Of a stretch of 64,000 nt of DNA, positions 49,081 to 61,096 are shown piece after piece. The stretch spans positions 1,736,001 through 1,800,000 of the forward strand of contig SEMN01000017.1 in the NCBI GenBank assembly GCA_005408345.1, read 5' to 3'. Each line of letters begins with the position of its first letter. The stretch's first letter is position 1. The notes beneath the pieces were generated by a model. That model did not search any database, had not been told where the DNA came from, and saw nothing but the letters and a program-made list of their open reading frames with translations. The position numbers and the translations under genes are program-made. The DNA is from Macquaria australasica. Its lineage: Eukaryota; Chordata; Actinopteri; Centrarchiformes; Percichthyidae.

Positions 49081-49938
49081 TTTTTTAGTCATGGCTCTAG
49101 GGATGGCAGTGTTGGTCGATCATACCACCACTTTGGTCCAAGGTGAAATACCTTAACAACTATCGGATGGATTCCCAAGAAATTATGTACACACATTCCA
49201 GGTCCCCAGGGGATGAAGCATACTGAGTTTAGTGATCTGATAACTTTTCCTCTAGCGCCACCATGAGGTTGACGTTTATGTTCTTACGTGAAATGTCTCG
49301 ACAACTATTAGATGGTTGCCGTGAAATCTGGTACACACATTCATGTCCCACTCAGAATGAATTGTAATACCTTTTCATCTAGTGCCACCGTGAGGACATT
49401 TTTATTTTTTCCAATCAGCTTTTGGATGATTGTAATGAAATTGTGCACAGATATATGCATGGTGTCCAGAGGACAAATCCTAATGACTTTGTTGATCCCT
49501 GACATTTCCTCTAGTGCTACCATCAGGTCAAATTTTACACTTATTCAGTAAATTATCTCTACATCAACACATTGGATTGTAACAAAATTAGGCACAGACA
49601 TTGATGTTCCTCAAAGCAAGAATCCTAATCACGTTGCCGATCTCCTAACTTTTCATTAGCACGATAATCAGGTCAAAATTTCAATTTGTCCAATACTTTG
49701 GTTTATAATAAAATACCAGCAAAACGAATGAATTCCCATCAGCGTCAGCTGTACTTTCTGTTTAGCGCTAATTGGCAAATGTTAGCATGCTAATGCTAAA
49801 CTAAGGTGGTAAACATTATACCTGCTAAACATCAGCATGCTAGCATTGTCATTGTGAGCATGTTAGCATGCCGAAGTTAGCATTTAGCTCAAAGCACCGC
49901 TGTGTCTAAGTACGGATGACTGTAGATTGTAGACTTAA
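49081..49938 (-). mobile_element. MITE, copy C of the AGCCATGCTAG family
   Basis: It runs in the opposite orientation to copies B and D. On the plus strand it begins 'ttttttagtcatggctctag' and ends with 'agcatttagctcaaagcacc' and 'gattgtagactt', the reverse of the left end of copy B. In between, the internal unit containing 'caactattagatgg' wording followed by a 'gtacacac'-type word occurs several times, so this copy is longer (about 860 bp) through extra internal units. A palindrome-rich part ('gttagcatgctaatgctaaac', 'catcagcatgctagcattg') lies at 49780-49880. Confidence 0.8.
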
Positions 49939-51242
49939 TGGCAAATTATCTAAAGGATTTTGAACACGTTTCACAAGCCTCACGGGTTTAAGAGTGAAAA
50001 AGCTTAAAAAACATCCTACATTGAGTGTGGGTGCAGTCAAAGTGGAGAAGCTAATGTATCAGTATGTGGTTATCCTGCTCACTCTAAAGCTTTTTCACAG
50101 CTCATTACAGGCGAGCATGCTATCTGTTAACTTGTCTGAAAACATTCAAATCACCAATCCTGGGAATATGATGAGAGCAGGAATACTACAGTATGTGAGA
50201 ATTGTTTTTGCATAAAGACACTCAGGCATCGCTTAATCACTTTGATGAGAGAATCACACCTCAAGAGGCTCATGTAGTGCCACTTCAGATGAGTGTTTAT
50301 AATAATTATGATAAGTTTATGATAATCAAAAGAAGCGACAGGCTTGTGTTAATCATGAGCAGCAGTGGTATCTCTAGCGCAAAAAACATATTGTGAGCAG
50401 TACAGTCTTGTTTTGCAATACAGGCTATGTATTCATCACACATTCACTCCACCATAACGCAATCATTACCTGTCAGCACTCAAAACTGGATCACAGATGG
50501 TAATGCCCATTTCTGAAATAGCCTCTCAGGATAGGTCTTTAAATCCTAAAAATATCATAAATCTCCAAAATATGTCAGAATACATTAATCTCTGGCTTGA
50601 CAGTATTTCAAATGAAGTAGTGCCTGAATATTACAAATGAGGACAAAAATAGATGCAGTTGGCACATTCGGTGAACCCATTATTATCAGACGTATACCAA
50701 AGTCACCTGACAAATTTGCTGATTAAAAATTTAAATTTCCATTATAGCTCATGTATCGTCGATTGGCTGATAGGTATATCATGTAATGACTTAGACACCC
50801 GCCAAAAACGTACTGCAGCTGAACCTGAACACATGGGCAAAGCACATGAGGAACTGTCAAGTTTTGCTAAACTTAATTTAGTTGATGTTCAATGCAAAGT
50901 AGTCCCTGAGGCGCTGCCAGGTGGCTACTACACTGTTCACATCACAAAACACCACACAATATAGCGTACAGCAGAGACTACATGCCAACTGTACCTTCAA
51001 AAGTATTTTCTCAAATAAAGCCAGTCACACATTTCTTACAGCGAAGCATACTGCTCAGCCTGTAACTGTCATTTTTCCACAAGTGATTTTCAGACAGCCA
51101 GTTGTTGCTCGAGCCACACCGACACATCACAGACTGTGACAATCAACGCTATTCTGTACCTCAATTCACGATCGAATGGAAATTGCGGTCTTATGTCGCC
51201 TGCCATTTGTCAGTCTTGGTATTGTGGTGCAATGGAGCGCAG
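49939..51242. other. noncoding stretch, no gene recognised
   Basis: Short frames only (up to 103 codons at 50653-50964), without domains. Confidence 0.5.
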
Positions 51243-51350
51243 TGACGTCATCATCGTGCTTTGTTTGCTTGAGAGGAGTCTGACCTTCACTCAGAGTCAC
51301 CCAGCAATCTGAAAGTGTGTGAGTTTTCACAAACAAACCTATTAGAGGAG
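51243..51350 (+). promoter_or_regulatory. possible CRE-containing promoter and first exon
   Basis: A perfect TGACGTCA lies at 51243-51250. About 100 bases downstream the sequence GAG followed by GTGAGTG forms a good splice donor at 51350/51351. The combination would suit a short noncoding first exon on the plus strand. No TATA box is seen and CpG content is only modest, so this is a weak call. Confidence 0.25.
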
Positions 51351-52067
51351 GTGAGTGTTTGTTTGTTCTGTAACCGGAGAGACCTCGGTACTGTAGTTAT
51401 TCAGAGTAATATTCAGAGGAATCATCTGTCTTTCTGCTTGATGAACAATAAGAATGGATTGTGCTCCGCAGAGCTGATTCTTGTACTTCTATCTGTTTGG
51501 TCACACTGCAGTTTCTTCCCTTTTTTTTCTTCTTTTTTTTTCTACAACAAACCCAACACCTGAAAACTTCATGCTCCATCAGGTCACCTCAGACAAAATG
51601 TGATTTGTTTTGATTTAGCACACGGTGTAACTACCACACTAACACCTAATCTGCTGTTTGGAGGACAGGTCATTAGCAGTGAGCCAACAAAACACAGAGC
51701 TGAGGAGGAGAATGACAAAAAGTTAATAGAGCAAACAAATGATGTCAAATGAACTAGAGGGGCAGACACTTTGTACCAGTTTACACTCTAACAAAGCCTC
51801 AGCTGCACCTTGGTTTAAAGAATACACCAGCTTTTTGGTAAATGCACAGTGATAATATTACTATTATTATATTACTATATACTGAATGTATTAATGTATT
51901 AATGTTAAAAGACTAGTCACAGTTTTACATATTTGTAGTTTATACATTGTATGTTGACATGATGCCCCAGTTTGTGCCTCCTTTGTATTACCATTAGATT
52001 TTAATCACAGAGCCAAGCATCACTTTTTCAGAATAATAAATACCTAGTAATCTTCAAACAAGACTAA

Positions 52068-52579
52068 GAGTTCTCAGCCATGCTAGCAGCTCTGTGCGGC
52101 TGTGCTTGAGCTAAATGCATCACATCAACATGCGAACATGCTTGCAGTGATAATGCTAGCATGTTGATGTTTAGGAGGTATAATGTTTACCATGTTCACC
52201 GTGTTAGTTAAGCATGCATGCTAACTTTTTCTAATTAGCACTGAACAGAAAGTACAGCTGATGATGATGGGAATGTCGTGAGTTTTTCAGGTATTTCATC
52301 ATAAACCAAAGAATTGGACAAAATGAAATGTTGGCCAGATCATGGTGCTAGACAAAAGGTCAGGGGATCAAAGCTATTACAGTTCATCCTGTGGGGAACA
52401 TGAATAACTGTACCAAATAACACTGCAATCCATTCTATAACTGGAGAACAGTCTCCAGTCAGTAGGATGCATCATCTGGCAATCCATCTAATAGTTGTTG
52501 AGATATTTCAGTCTGGACCAAAGTGGTTGATCAACATTTTCCATCCATAAAGCTGTGCCACTAGCATGGCTAAAAACTC
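52068..52579 (+). mobile_element. MITE, copy D of the AGCCATGCTAG family
   Basis: The best-preserved termini of the family in this window. The left end 52068-52086 (GAGTTCTCAGCCATGCTAG) and the inverted right end 52561-52579 agree at 17 of 19 positions. Inside are palindromic 'gctagcatgttgatgttt' wording, 'aaaccaaagaattggacaaa' and 'ccatctaatagttgttgagat'. No coding capacity. No clear target-site duplication was visible. Confidence 0.85.
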
Positions 52580-52974
52580 AGAAGGCCATTCAACAACACT
52601 TCCTGCTGTTCTGAAGCTATTTCTATTATCCTCAAAGACTTTTCAAACCGTCTGGATGAAAAAATATTCTGTCCGCTGCATGGTGAAAAAAAATGTGTAA
52701 CCTGTTTCTCAACCGCCTATTTTTCCTCATTGAAACAAAGACAGTAACTGAAAATAACACACTTCTGTGCTCAGTTTTTATGCAAAATTAGTTTTTTTAT
52801 CAGTTATATTTCTCTATATTGATGTTACAGTCTTATTTCATATTTTCATACAAAATAACATTTAGATGTTTAAATAACGTTCTCAACTTCTTTGATAGAA
52901 AATACAGTAGCAACTTGGTAAATAAGTCACATATCCTTCACAAGGGTGCAGTGAACAGAATATTTTTCCTCCAG

Positions 52975-53022
52975 ATGGTTACAAGAGTCTTTGAGGATTC
53001 TGGAAATACCTTCAGGACAGCG
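52975..53022 (+). other. exon-like 48-nt segment, phase 0
   Basis: A pyrimidine tract ending 'tttttcctccag' precedes ATG at 52975. Sixteen open codons (MVTRVFEDSGNTFRTA) follow, and the segment ends at GTAAGTGTT. Both splice signals are near consensus. I do not recognise the peptide. It might be an exon of the same transcript as the segment at 59142-59189, which has the same length and phase, or both might be chance or belong to a noncoding RNA. Confidence 0.25.
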
Positions 53023-54789
53023 GTAAGTGTTGTTAAATGACCTCTTGGGTTTTTGAAACATTGCTGGTATTTTGGAAAAACTGATGCTTAGTTCTGTGAC
53101 TAGAATGTGGTGATAATACACAAACTGGGGCTAGATCTCACCATGTATATCCAGTGAACAGTACAAGCCGGCCAGTCATATCCTCAAACATGTACTCAAC
53201 ACAAAGAGGTGAAGCTGCTACAAGTCATCTCCACACCCAGCAGTAAGTGGATCTGGTTGACATACTACTTTAATGACAGTCAGGACCTTTGAGTGGTATA
53301 CTGTTTCTTTATCACTGTCTGCAGTGAACTGACTCCAGTTGCAGTTTGATAAAACAAATGGTCTTGGTTAACCATGATGTATTGGAGGATTAAACAACAC
53401 GTGTTGGCCTTGTTCTCTCCCCTGGTAAATTATAGCCTGATTCACGTCTGTAGCCTGGTATCATGGACAGGATAAGGATCAAGTAAGGCTAGATGTTGCA
53501 GAGAAACTGAACGGTGTTGGCAGAGATGCGTTCCATTGTAGCAGGAATGTCTAATTACACAGAAACCACTTTGGAGAAAGGAAACATATTCCAGCTGAAC
53601 TGAAACTGGCTTGCTTACTTTTGGGGTTAATGCTACCCGAGCAAAGGTTTTAAGGTTTATAAGAGAACGTTCCAATCCTGTTTCTAGTGTGATTAAAGAG
53701 GTTGTTTGTAGACACAAGTTAAAAGCAATAAATAATCCCCACATATGTGCTTCTGTATTTTCTGATGCTGAATACATTTAGCATGTGAATATCATTAGCA
53801 TCCTAAATGTGCAACATTAACAATTTAGGGTATTTTGAAGTATTTGCAGAGGTATTATGTACACTTCACAGTAAAGCTTACATGTGCCGTCTTGTTACGT
53901 CAGCCTTGCCCTGGCAGCTCTGGTTTCTTGCAAGCCTCAGCCCCATAATGCTGACCAGATAATGCTCTCATCTCCAACCCACTCACCCTGCAGTCCGCTC
54001 TAATGTTGGGCTATCACAACGTCTGAATCTTTAATGCCCAGATGACATGTCCACAAAGGAAGTAGCCTCTTTAAATATGTAGCCTATCCAGTTGTTCTGC
54101 AGGCTTCATTACCACGGTTATCTGTGCACGGCATGGGATTCATAATTCATGTTTCTCAAATATTCCCTCAGATGAGTAGAGGAGTACACAGAAATCCCAT
54201 TCATATCCAATGCAAACACATACTCGCATGTCAGCTGAACTGCTCCAGATTAACCAAACTAGGAATATTCATGTGCAGAAGTATTTATATTTATCAATAA
54301 ATGCAGGATTTTCTTGATGAATACAAAAGTAGATCAAGGGGTCTGGAGTGCTTTGATATCACTACCCGCTGATTGTTAGAGTGTTTCGAATGCAAATACA
54401 GCTGCCTGCTTTTCCTGCATTTAGTTGTTTGGTGGCCGATAAAAGCAGGTTGCATTCACAAGCCCGCTGAGCTGCGAGCGCCTTCAAACAATGTTGACCC
54501 TCAGTGCCTCTCCTTTTATCTATGCACTTTACAATTTGTGGCAAGGTCAATTACTGCAGCAATAGAGATTATGTGTATTTTATTAAGGATCCTCTTTAGC
54601 TAATGCCAAAGGTGAGCTCTGTTCCTCCCAGGCAGCATGGCAGAAAACACACTCAGAAGACCACGTAGCACTGACAATCTTGACAGCAAGGCAATCTAAA
54701 TGGAAAGTACAAAGTGCTTAGCACTATGATTGAAACACACTTGTTTTCATGCTTCTTTTTGCGCTTACTGATAAGCAGTATATAAGGTC
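53023..54789. other. noncoding stretch, no gene recognised
   Basis: Frames up to 111 codons (53442-53777, minus) with no domain. Would be intron if the two 48-nt segments belong to one transcript. Confidence 0.45.
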
Positions 54790-54990
54790 ATGTTCCTGCT
54801 GTACAGGTGCTCTGGTTTCATCCCAGAATCCAAAGACAGGCAAGTTAGGTGAATGTGAGTGTGAATGTGTGATAGTCCTGTGATATTGTACTCTGGCAAC
54901 CTGTACAGGACAAGTATTGCCTCTCACCTAGTGCATGCTGGGATAGGCTCCAGCCCCTTGTGACCTTTTGACCTGTTTAGAACGAGGACA
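54790..54990 (-). repeat. degenerate copy of the 8700-8895 dispersed repeat
   Basis: It reads 'tctggtttcatccca', 'aatccaaagacaggcaagttagg', 'gaatgtgagtgtgaatgtgt' and 'atgctgggataggctccagcc'. This is the reverse complement of the family at 8700-8895, and here more of the unit is recognisable. Confidence 0.7.
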
Positions 54991-55024
54991 CGATAGAGTA
55001 TGTCAGCGATGCAGCGGTGCAATT

Positions 55025-55515
55025 GCTAGGAGTGGGTGATAGCACAACATTTGGTTTCCCTCCAGTACCAAGTAACTCAAGGATAGAATCACCATTATCG
55101 ATAGTTTTTATTATTAAAAACTGCTAATGTACTATCACGTAAGGGAGTGCAATATGTTATGATTTATGAGGTCATTAGAGCCACTTTCATCGTCACCAAA
55201 TGATTTGCCAGACATTTACTGTTTCTTTTCACTATTCTCTTACTTAATCATACACATCTTAAAACACACAACAGTTTTAATAGTAAATAACAAAAATTTT
55301 TATTTTGTGAATATCTGAAATGACAAGGTGATGGCAATGCACATGCACACTACCACAGCAGAGAAGCAAAGAGTGTATGCACTGAGAGGAGTGTTCCTAT
55401 TTGTGTCAGTCCTATTGACTATACAATAAATACTCAAAACAAGAGTTAGTATTGGTAGTATTGATACTTTAGGTGTCGATTTGCCCACCGCTGGCAGTTG
55501 CTGCTGACACCTGAT
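55025..55515. repeat. probable diverged dispersed repeat with 'atcgata' wording
   Basis: The block opens 'ggagtgggtgatagc' and ends 'gtattgatactttaggtgtcgatttgcccacc', with 'attatcgatag' between. This resembles the ends of a fish repeat I recall whose terminal wording is 'gggtgggcaaatcgata'. The inverted relation of the two ends ('gtgggtga' and 'tgcccacc') supports a mobile origin. Confidence 0.4.
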
Positions 55516-56354
55516 AAACACCTTACCTGGTGTTGTAGTAAGACCTCCAATTTATAACATGTTGGCTGGTTGAGTATAGAAAGAGCCCCTATAGCTGACT
55601 CTTTCAGAAGTGCAGTGATGCAGTGAGTGAACTTGACCCTGAATAAAACCAGGACTTTAGATTGTTGGATTTCCCCATAGCCCCATGTTATGATAAGCTT
55701 ACAGTTAAGAAATACAGTATGTTCCTGTGTGCAGCCTTTTAAATGAGTATGAAGAGTTCATTCATCCCTTTTGACTGCTCCAGTCACATTACACCATGAA
55801 TCCTGCACCACAAAGAGAAGAAGCACATTTTGTACTTTGTGCTTTGAAGCTGTCATGGCAGTTTGGCGTTACTGTGTCGAACAGGTTGGCTCACATGTGA
55901 ACAAGCTCTGTGTCCTTAACAATGAGCAGTTAGTCATCCCTTTATCTGATCTCTCTCTCCTTCCACTCTCATCTGCTTGCTCACACCAATTAATAGAAAC
56001 CTGACACCTTCAGAACAAAGGGATGGAGATGTGGTGGAATGAGATATGAGACAGACGGAGGGATCCAGAGTGTGAGGGCAGTTAATTGTCACAGTAGGTT
56101 GACAACTACGTAAGTTTCACACAGATCCAAATTAGACATCCCGTTAGCACCGAGACTCCCCCAGCGTTTCTCAGTGTGTGTAGGGTTCCTCAAGTGAGTA
56201 CGCTGTGACCCGTCATTGTGTAAGTTTGACTAATGCAACCCTGTTAGGTTAAGAAACACATTACAAATCCAAGACTGAGTGACAGAGAAATGTGAGTTAC
56301 AAGAAATAAGATTTTAAAATAATATAGTGATGTTTGAAATGAAAGAATTTAAAA
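55516..56354. other. noncoding stretch, no gene recognised
   Basis: Only short frames. Nothing else supported. Confidence 0.5.
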
Positions 56355-56570
56355 TATGTTAAAGAAATACACTGACATTTGGGGAACTGTGCCTCTTTAC
56401 TTTTTTCCAAGAATTAGATGAAAGGCTCGATGCCAGTTTCACCTCGGTACGTTCAGTAGATTAGTCCAGGATGTGTTTATAGCCTAGCTTAGCATGAAGC
56501 AAGCGGAAACAGCTAGCATCCACCGAAAGAGGACAAATACAACTTCCAAAAGTTTAGAAGTTATCCTGTT
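56355..56570 (+). repeat. partial copy of the TTAAAGGAATAG element family
   Basis: It begins 'gttaaagaaatacactgacatttgggg' in diverged form, then 'tccaagaattagatgaaaggctcgatgcc', 'ggatgtgtttatagcctagcttagcatgaag' and 'ggaaacagctagcatcc'. This is the left half of a well-known fish element whose short fold-back derivative lies at 6041-6170. The right inverted end is not seen. Confidence 0.65.
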
Positions 56571-57904
56571 TACATGTTGTATTTTTCAAATCTTTTCAAA
56601 TCCCTAATAAAAATATAGGGATATTACAGGGTTTGAAATGATAAACTACTGTGAGTAAACACAGTCTCCCCAGCATAATGCTTTCCTCTAACACAGGAAC
56701 AGAACTACTGAATTTTAATTATCCACTGCAACCTGGATGACTCAATCCAAATAACAGAAAATAGGCTATTAAGACTAATAGTGAGTAAAATTATTTGCAG
56801 CCCCACTGTATAATATTATAGCAGGCATTATGTGCTATTTCTGTTGTAAGAACTGTAGGTTTCCTTTTTGAGATAATGTTGAACACACTATTAACTCATG
56901 GATTATTGTTCAGAGATGTGTGCTCCAGAAAATCTAGTTTCATCTGTCTAGAGACTACAAGGTTATGGTGAAATGAAAAAGTATCTGATCTGAAATAATG
57001 TTGTGTTTAAAGGTTATGATACAGCGTATTGCTGACGCAGAGACAACCCACCACACCTCATTATTTTCGTCCACCCTTTTAGTCCATTAGTGCCAGGTGT
57101 ACCGATTCACACACTTGCAAACCAACTTTTTGCTTTGTGAATTAAACATTTACTGCGTTCAAACTAGGGACCTGTTAGAGGCATCTGAGAGAAGTAAAGA
57201 TGTGATGGTGAAGACAGGAAGGGCTAGATTATAGGAGAACCAGGATTAAAACAACAGTCATGTTATCAGATTATTTCAAAGTGTATTAATATGACAACAT
57301 TATATAAGCCGGCATTCTGTGTTTTGAGCTGGATTTAGATCTGAACAAAAAACAAGTAACATTTGTGCCAAGTGTGACACAGATATATTTTCATATTCAA
57401 CCTGCATGACAAAAAATGATTACATTTGGCTCACAAAGGATTAGACCTCCGTGTTTTTTCCCCCTTGTGTAAATCCCATCAGAGTTGGCTGCATGCCCGG
57501 TGTGTGTTTTGACCGGGCGCAGTGTATTCAGGCTTTTAGGCTGAAACAGAGATGGTGTGATCATCTCTCAGTGACGCCTGTCAGTGGTGACAGCCGATAA
57601 CACTTCTATGACCTCCCAATACACAACAGCACGATGGGATAATTAGCAGGATAGACTTACAGTGATACACACACACACACACACACGCTGCTGTCTGAAA
57701 ACCTAATAATGTCCATTTTGTCACGTTTTCACATAAACCAACTTATTTTATGCCACTTTAGATTTATGAAAGCCTTTCAGAAAACACTGGATATGTCAAA
57801 AGTACATGGTGGCCACAGTAAAAACAAGGCTGATTTTCATTCATCCTGAAAAGTTAAAAACTTTAAGTAACATGAGAGTTGTAAAAACACTGTATTTAAG
57901 TAGC
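56571..57904. other. noncoding stretch, no gene recognised
   Basis: Contains a short (AC)10 run at 57667-57686. No exon supported. Confidence 0.5.
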
Positions 57905-58035
57905 TGACAAAACAGTCTCACCTCAAGGTCCATTTAGTAGTTGTTTTGCAGCTTTCGATCATTTCACATGAGCTTCCTCAGCTCTGAAGTCGACCTTTGT
58001 TCCAGCATGGATGAGTCCTCAAAGTGTTAACAGTC
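57905..58035 (+). repeat. dispersed repeat, copy 2 of a pair
   Basis: Collinear with 12010-12175: 'tgacaaaaca', 'ctcaaggtcc', 'agttgtttt', 'agctttcgatcatttcacatg', 'cctcagc' and 'agtcctcaaagtg'. Neither copy has coding capacity. Confidence 0.5.
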
Positions 58036-58763
58036 ATGTAGAATCAAAACTTCTTTCCACCAGAGTTTCAAAAACAAAACAAAAAATCACGTTACCACTC
58101 TTAATAGTTACCTGCAAATCAATTAAACCCTAAATTGATGCAACTACTGCTCTGTAGCCAACAGCAGAAGACTGATTGCACTGGGGAGCTTCCTGATGTG
58201 AAAATATTTATTTTTGTGAATGCAAAGCTTATGGCACTGAAGAGATAACCTCAATATAAAGGACACTGCTGTACATTTTTTGGTCAAAATATGGCAGTAA
58301 ATCACCATCTCAGAATTTAACCTCAATGCTTGTTATTAGAATTGGATTAGCAACTATTATGATATTCTTTAAGTGTATTGGTTTCTTCTTGGAGCAACAG
58401 ATAATTGAGCTTTTCCCGACCAAGACATTTCAGGGAGGGTGAGATATGTTTTCAAATGCTCAATAATCCGCTAAATTGATTTAAATAGCTTTTTGTCTAA
58501 CATGTCTTGGTGTCATTGCTCTGTCCTCTGTGGCAAACATCGCCCAGCTTTTACTCTAATTTGTGTAAAACAAACAGTGTTGAGAAATTGTAAACACCGT
58601 CTAACACCTTGTCAAGAGTGAGGCAGTGTCAACTTGTGAGAGGACACATATGATATAGAAGCAGAGAGACTGGGAGGTTGCACAGCATCAATATGTTTTG
58701 CACACACAAACCTGGCTAAACAGTCCATGTCCACCCATGGTAAGTCTCATTAATTTCCTCATT

Positions 58764-58764
<1 letters not shown>

Positions 58765-58839
<75 letters not shown>
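58765..58839. repeat. (CA)n microsatellite
   Basis: An uninterrupted CA run of 75 bp. The frames on both strands that cross it are by-products. Confidence 0.97.
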
Positions 58840-58843
<4 letters not shown>

Positions 58844-60390
58844 AACCAGAAATAGGGTCACATCTTCCCACCCTCTCTCAGTTGTTGGATTATTAAAGAC
58901 TGTTGTTGTGCTCCTCAATCAATTGGAATGACTTTTAAAGATGGATTGCTTCGGTGAGATGATTTGTGAGCTGAGCAGTTTGTGTAGGTTAAAGTACAGA
59001 CAAAGTTTAATTAATACTCCTCTTGTCCCTGTATCATGCATCTCTACTGTGTTATTATAAGGTTTTAATATGTCTATTCACAAATTCATATGATTCTAGT
59101 TTACTAGGTGAAACGAACTGATTTGTTTCTGTGTTTGTTAGGGTCAGCTCCAGACTTTGAGTGAAGTGAAACCAGCTGCAGCTCACACGGTAAGAAAAAC
59201 ACTTTAAAAATGTAAGGCACTATGGTAGGCCTATGCTTAAAATAATTAGTAGTATAGTGATGTTAAGTACATGTGATAAGATGTGCATCAAACTAGTCTT
59301 TTTTGTTAATTGACAGAATCTTTAACCTTTTAACAAGGAGCCTTAATGCACACTACCTAAATATTTTATGGAAACAAGAAGTACTTGAAAGCTACTAGAT
59401 TTTTGAAAACAGTTAAACTACCGCACAATACTGGAAACTGTAAATAGGCCGTGAGTTAGCTGCTACATGAAACTCCTTTACCTCCCATCATGCTTCATTG
59501 GTCATTTCTGAGTTGTTTATTCACTGCAAGTGAAATTTTTTTTTGTGGGATTTTCTGCTGTATGAGTTTCTGTAGATGGTGCTCTTTAATTATTGTCTCT
59601 ACAGCCTTTGCTGCTCATGTCAATGTAACCAACCCAGTCTGACATAATAAAATACAGAGTCGTAGACCTTATGATCCTGGTGTAGATCAGACCTCAGAGG
59701 ACTGTTCCCTTTAGAGTTAAGAACAAAACCTAATAGACCCCAAAGCCCATTACTCATCATTTGTCAATATTAGACTGGTGGAAGAAGTGTTCAGAGACGG
59801 GACTAATGATGTGGACACAGTGTCAAGGGTTCCTTCACAGGACTGCAGTTCTTTCACTCAAAGCAACATCGCACACATCTGTCATGTCATGCACCTGGGA
59901 GGTCAGCTCTCATGATCCTAGTATAGATATTATTTCGTATCAGATTTGCATTCCTTAATCCCATTGTATAATGGTGGTTTTAAAATATCTAGTCAAAAAC
60001 ATTTTTTTACTGAGCACACAATGAGTAGAAATTTTAATCCAAATGCAGCATCTGAGTGCTGGGAAAATCACATTTTCTCAAGGTCATTTTGACATCATAG
60101 CCACTGATGGAAACCATATCCCAACTGTGTCATTATGTCACCCACTCCGGCACTCTTTGGCAGCTGTTTGGTGTCATATGGAGTCGAGACAATTCTGTGC
60201 TGACCCCTCGCACCACAACAGCTGGCTGCTGTTCTGGCAAAGAGACACTGGGGACTTGAACATGCAAGTAAGCATGTGCTAATCACATCGCCATATGGTA
60301 ACAGTTAAAATGCTCCGTCAGTTGTGGAAGGAATTTGCGCTCACTGTATACTTTTGGAATAACAATACTATGCAGTGCGATGTGTGTATA
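58840..60390. other. mostly noncoding; holds one exon-like segment
   Basis: Apart from the segment at 59142-59189, frames here are short (up to 79 codons) and unrecognised. Confidence 0.45.
59142..59189 (+). other. exon-like 48-nt segment, phase 0
   Basis: A branch-like 'gaactgat' and a pyrimidine tract ending 'tttctgtgtttgttag' precede the segment, and GTAAGAAAA follows it. Only the phase-0 frame is open across it: sixteen codons (GQLQTLSEVKPAAAHT). Its length and phase are the same as those of 52975-53022. Unrecognised peptide. Could be a coding exon, a noncoding RNA exon, or chance. Confidence 0.3.
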
Positions 60391-60710
60391 TACACCTAGC
60401 TAAAACTAATGCAGTTTAATACAACAGTCCTGCAATAAATCCTACCCTCATGAGGTTATAATGTTTAGTTTAGTTGAAACTGTCTTAGAGATGACATGTT
60501 GGAGGCTGCAGTTTGTGGTGCTGTTTAATTGTTTTGCTTTATACTGACAGGTGTTTCTATTATTTTGTCCATCATATTTTATATCAATGAGGGTAGACAA
60601 AAATAACAGCAACACCTCTCTACCTTCATGAAGGTATGATTTATTGCAGGACTGTTGTATTAGATCGTATTATTTTTAGCTAGGTGTACCTAATAAATTG
60701 GCAACTGAGT
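60391..60710. mobile_element. MITE with long terminal inverted repeats
   Basis: The left arm (from 'tacacctagctaaaa' at 60391 through 'aatacaacagtcctgcaataaat') is the near-exact inverse of the right arm at 60621-60688 ('atttattgcaggactgttgtatt' to 'tttttagctaggtgta'). The right end extends to 'cctaataaattggcaactgagt' (60689-60710), but the matching outermost left end has been replaced by unrelated sequence. The arms are about 65 bp and the centre holds 'gaggctgcagtttgtggtgctg'. No transposase. I recall this as a common fish element. Confidence 0.85.
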
Positions 60711-60961
60711 TTATATTACAGGCTTAATGTACATTTTAACTACCCGACAGGTTCACTGTGAGCTGCTTGACCTGTTTGTCCAACCACAATAGCCTTAGTA
60801 TTAGTTATTGAAAGATTTGTTTTTTTGACATCCCCAGTATATATGCTGTGCTCCTTTAACATCTGTCAAATGATTAAGTGTGTTTTGGTAGATAAAAAAA
60901 AATGAGGGATCACAATCCATAAAGACTAGAAAAAACATTATATTATATGAAAACTAAACCC

Positions 60962-61096
60962 CTGTGGCTTAGGGGTTGAGACGCTGACCATGAGCCACAC
61001 TGCCACAGATTCAAATCTGGCCATGGACTCTTGTCTCCCTCGTTTCCTATAATATCTCTCTTATTAGATGTCGCTATCTAATAAAGGACTAAAATG
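60962..61096 (+). mobile_element. tRNA-derived SINE
   Basis: An RNA polymerase III A-box-like TGGCTTAGGGG lies at 60965-60975 and a B-box-like GATTCAAATC at 61008-61017. Their spacing is that of a tRNA-derived head. The body that follows ('cgtttcctat', 'gctatctaataaagga') is the tail wording of a fish SINE family I recall. It cannot be a functional tRNA, because the acceptor stem does not close. Flanking direct repeats were not established. Confidence 0.65.
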
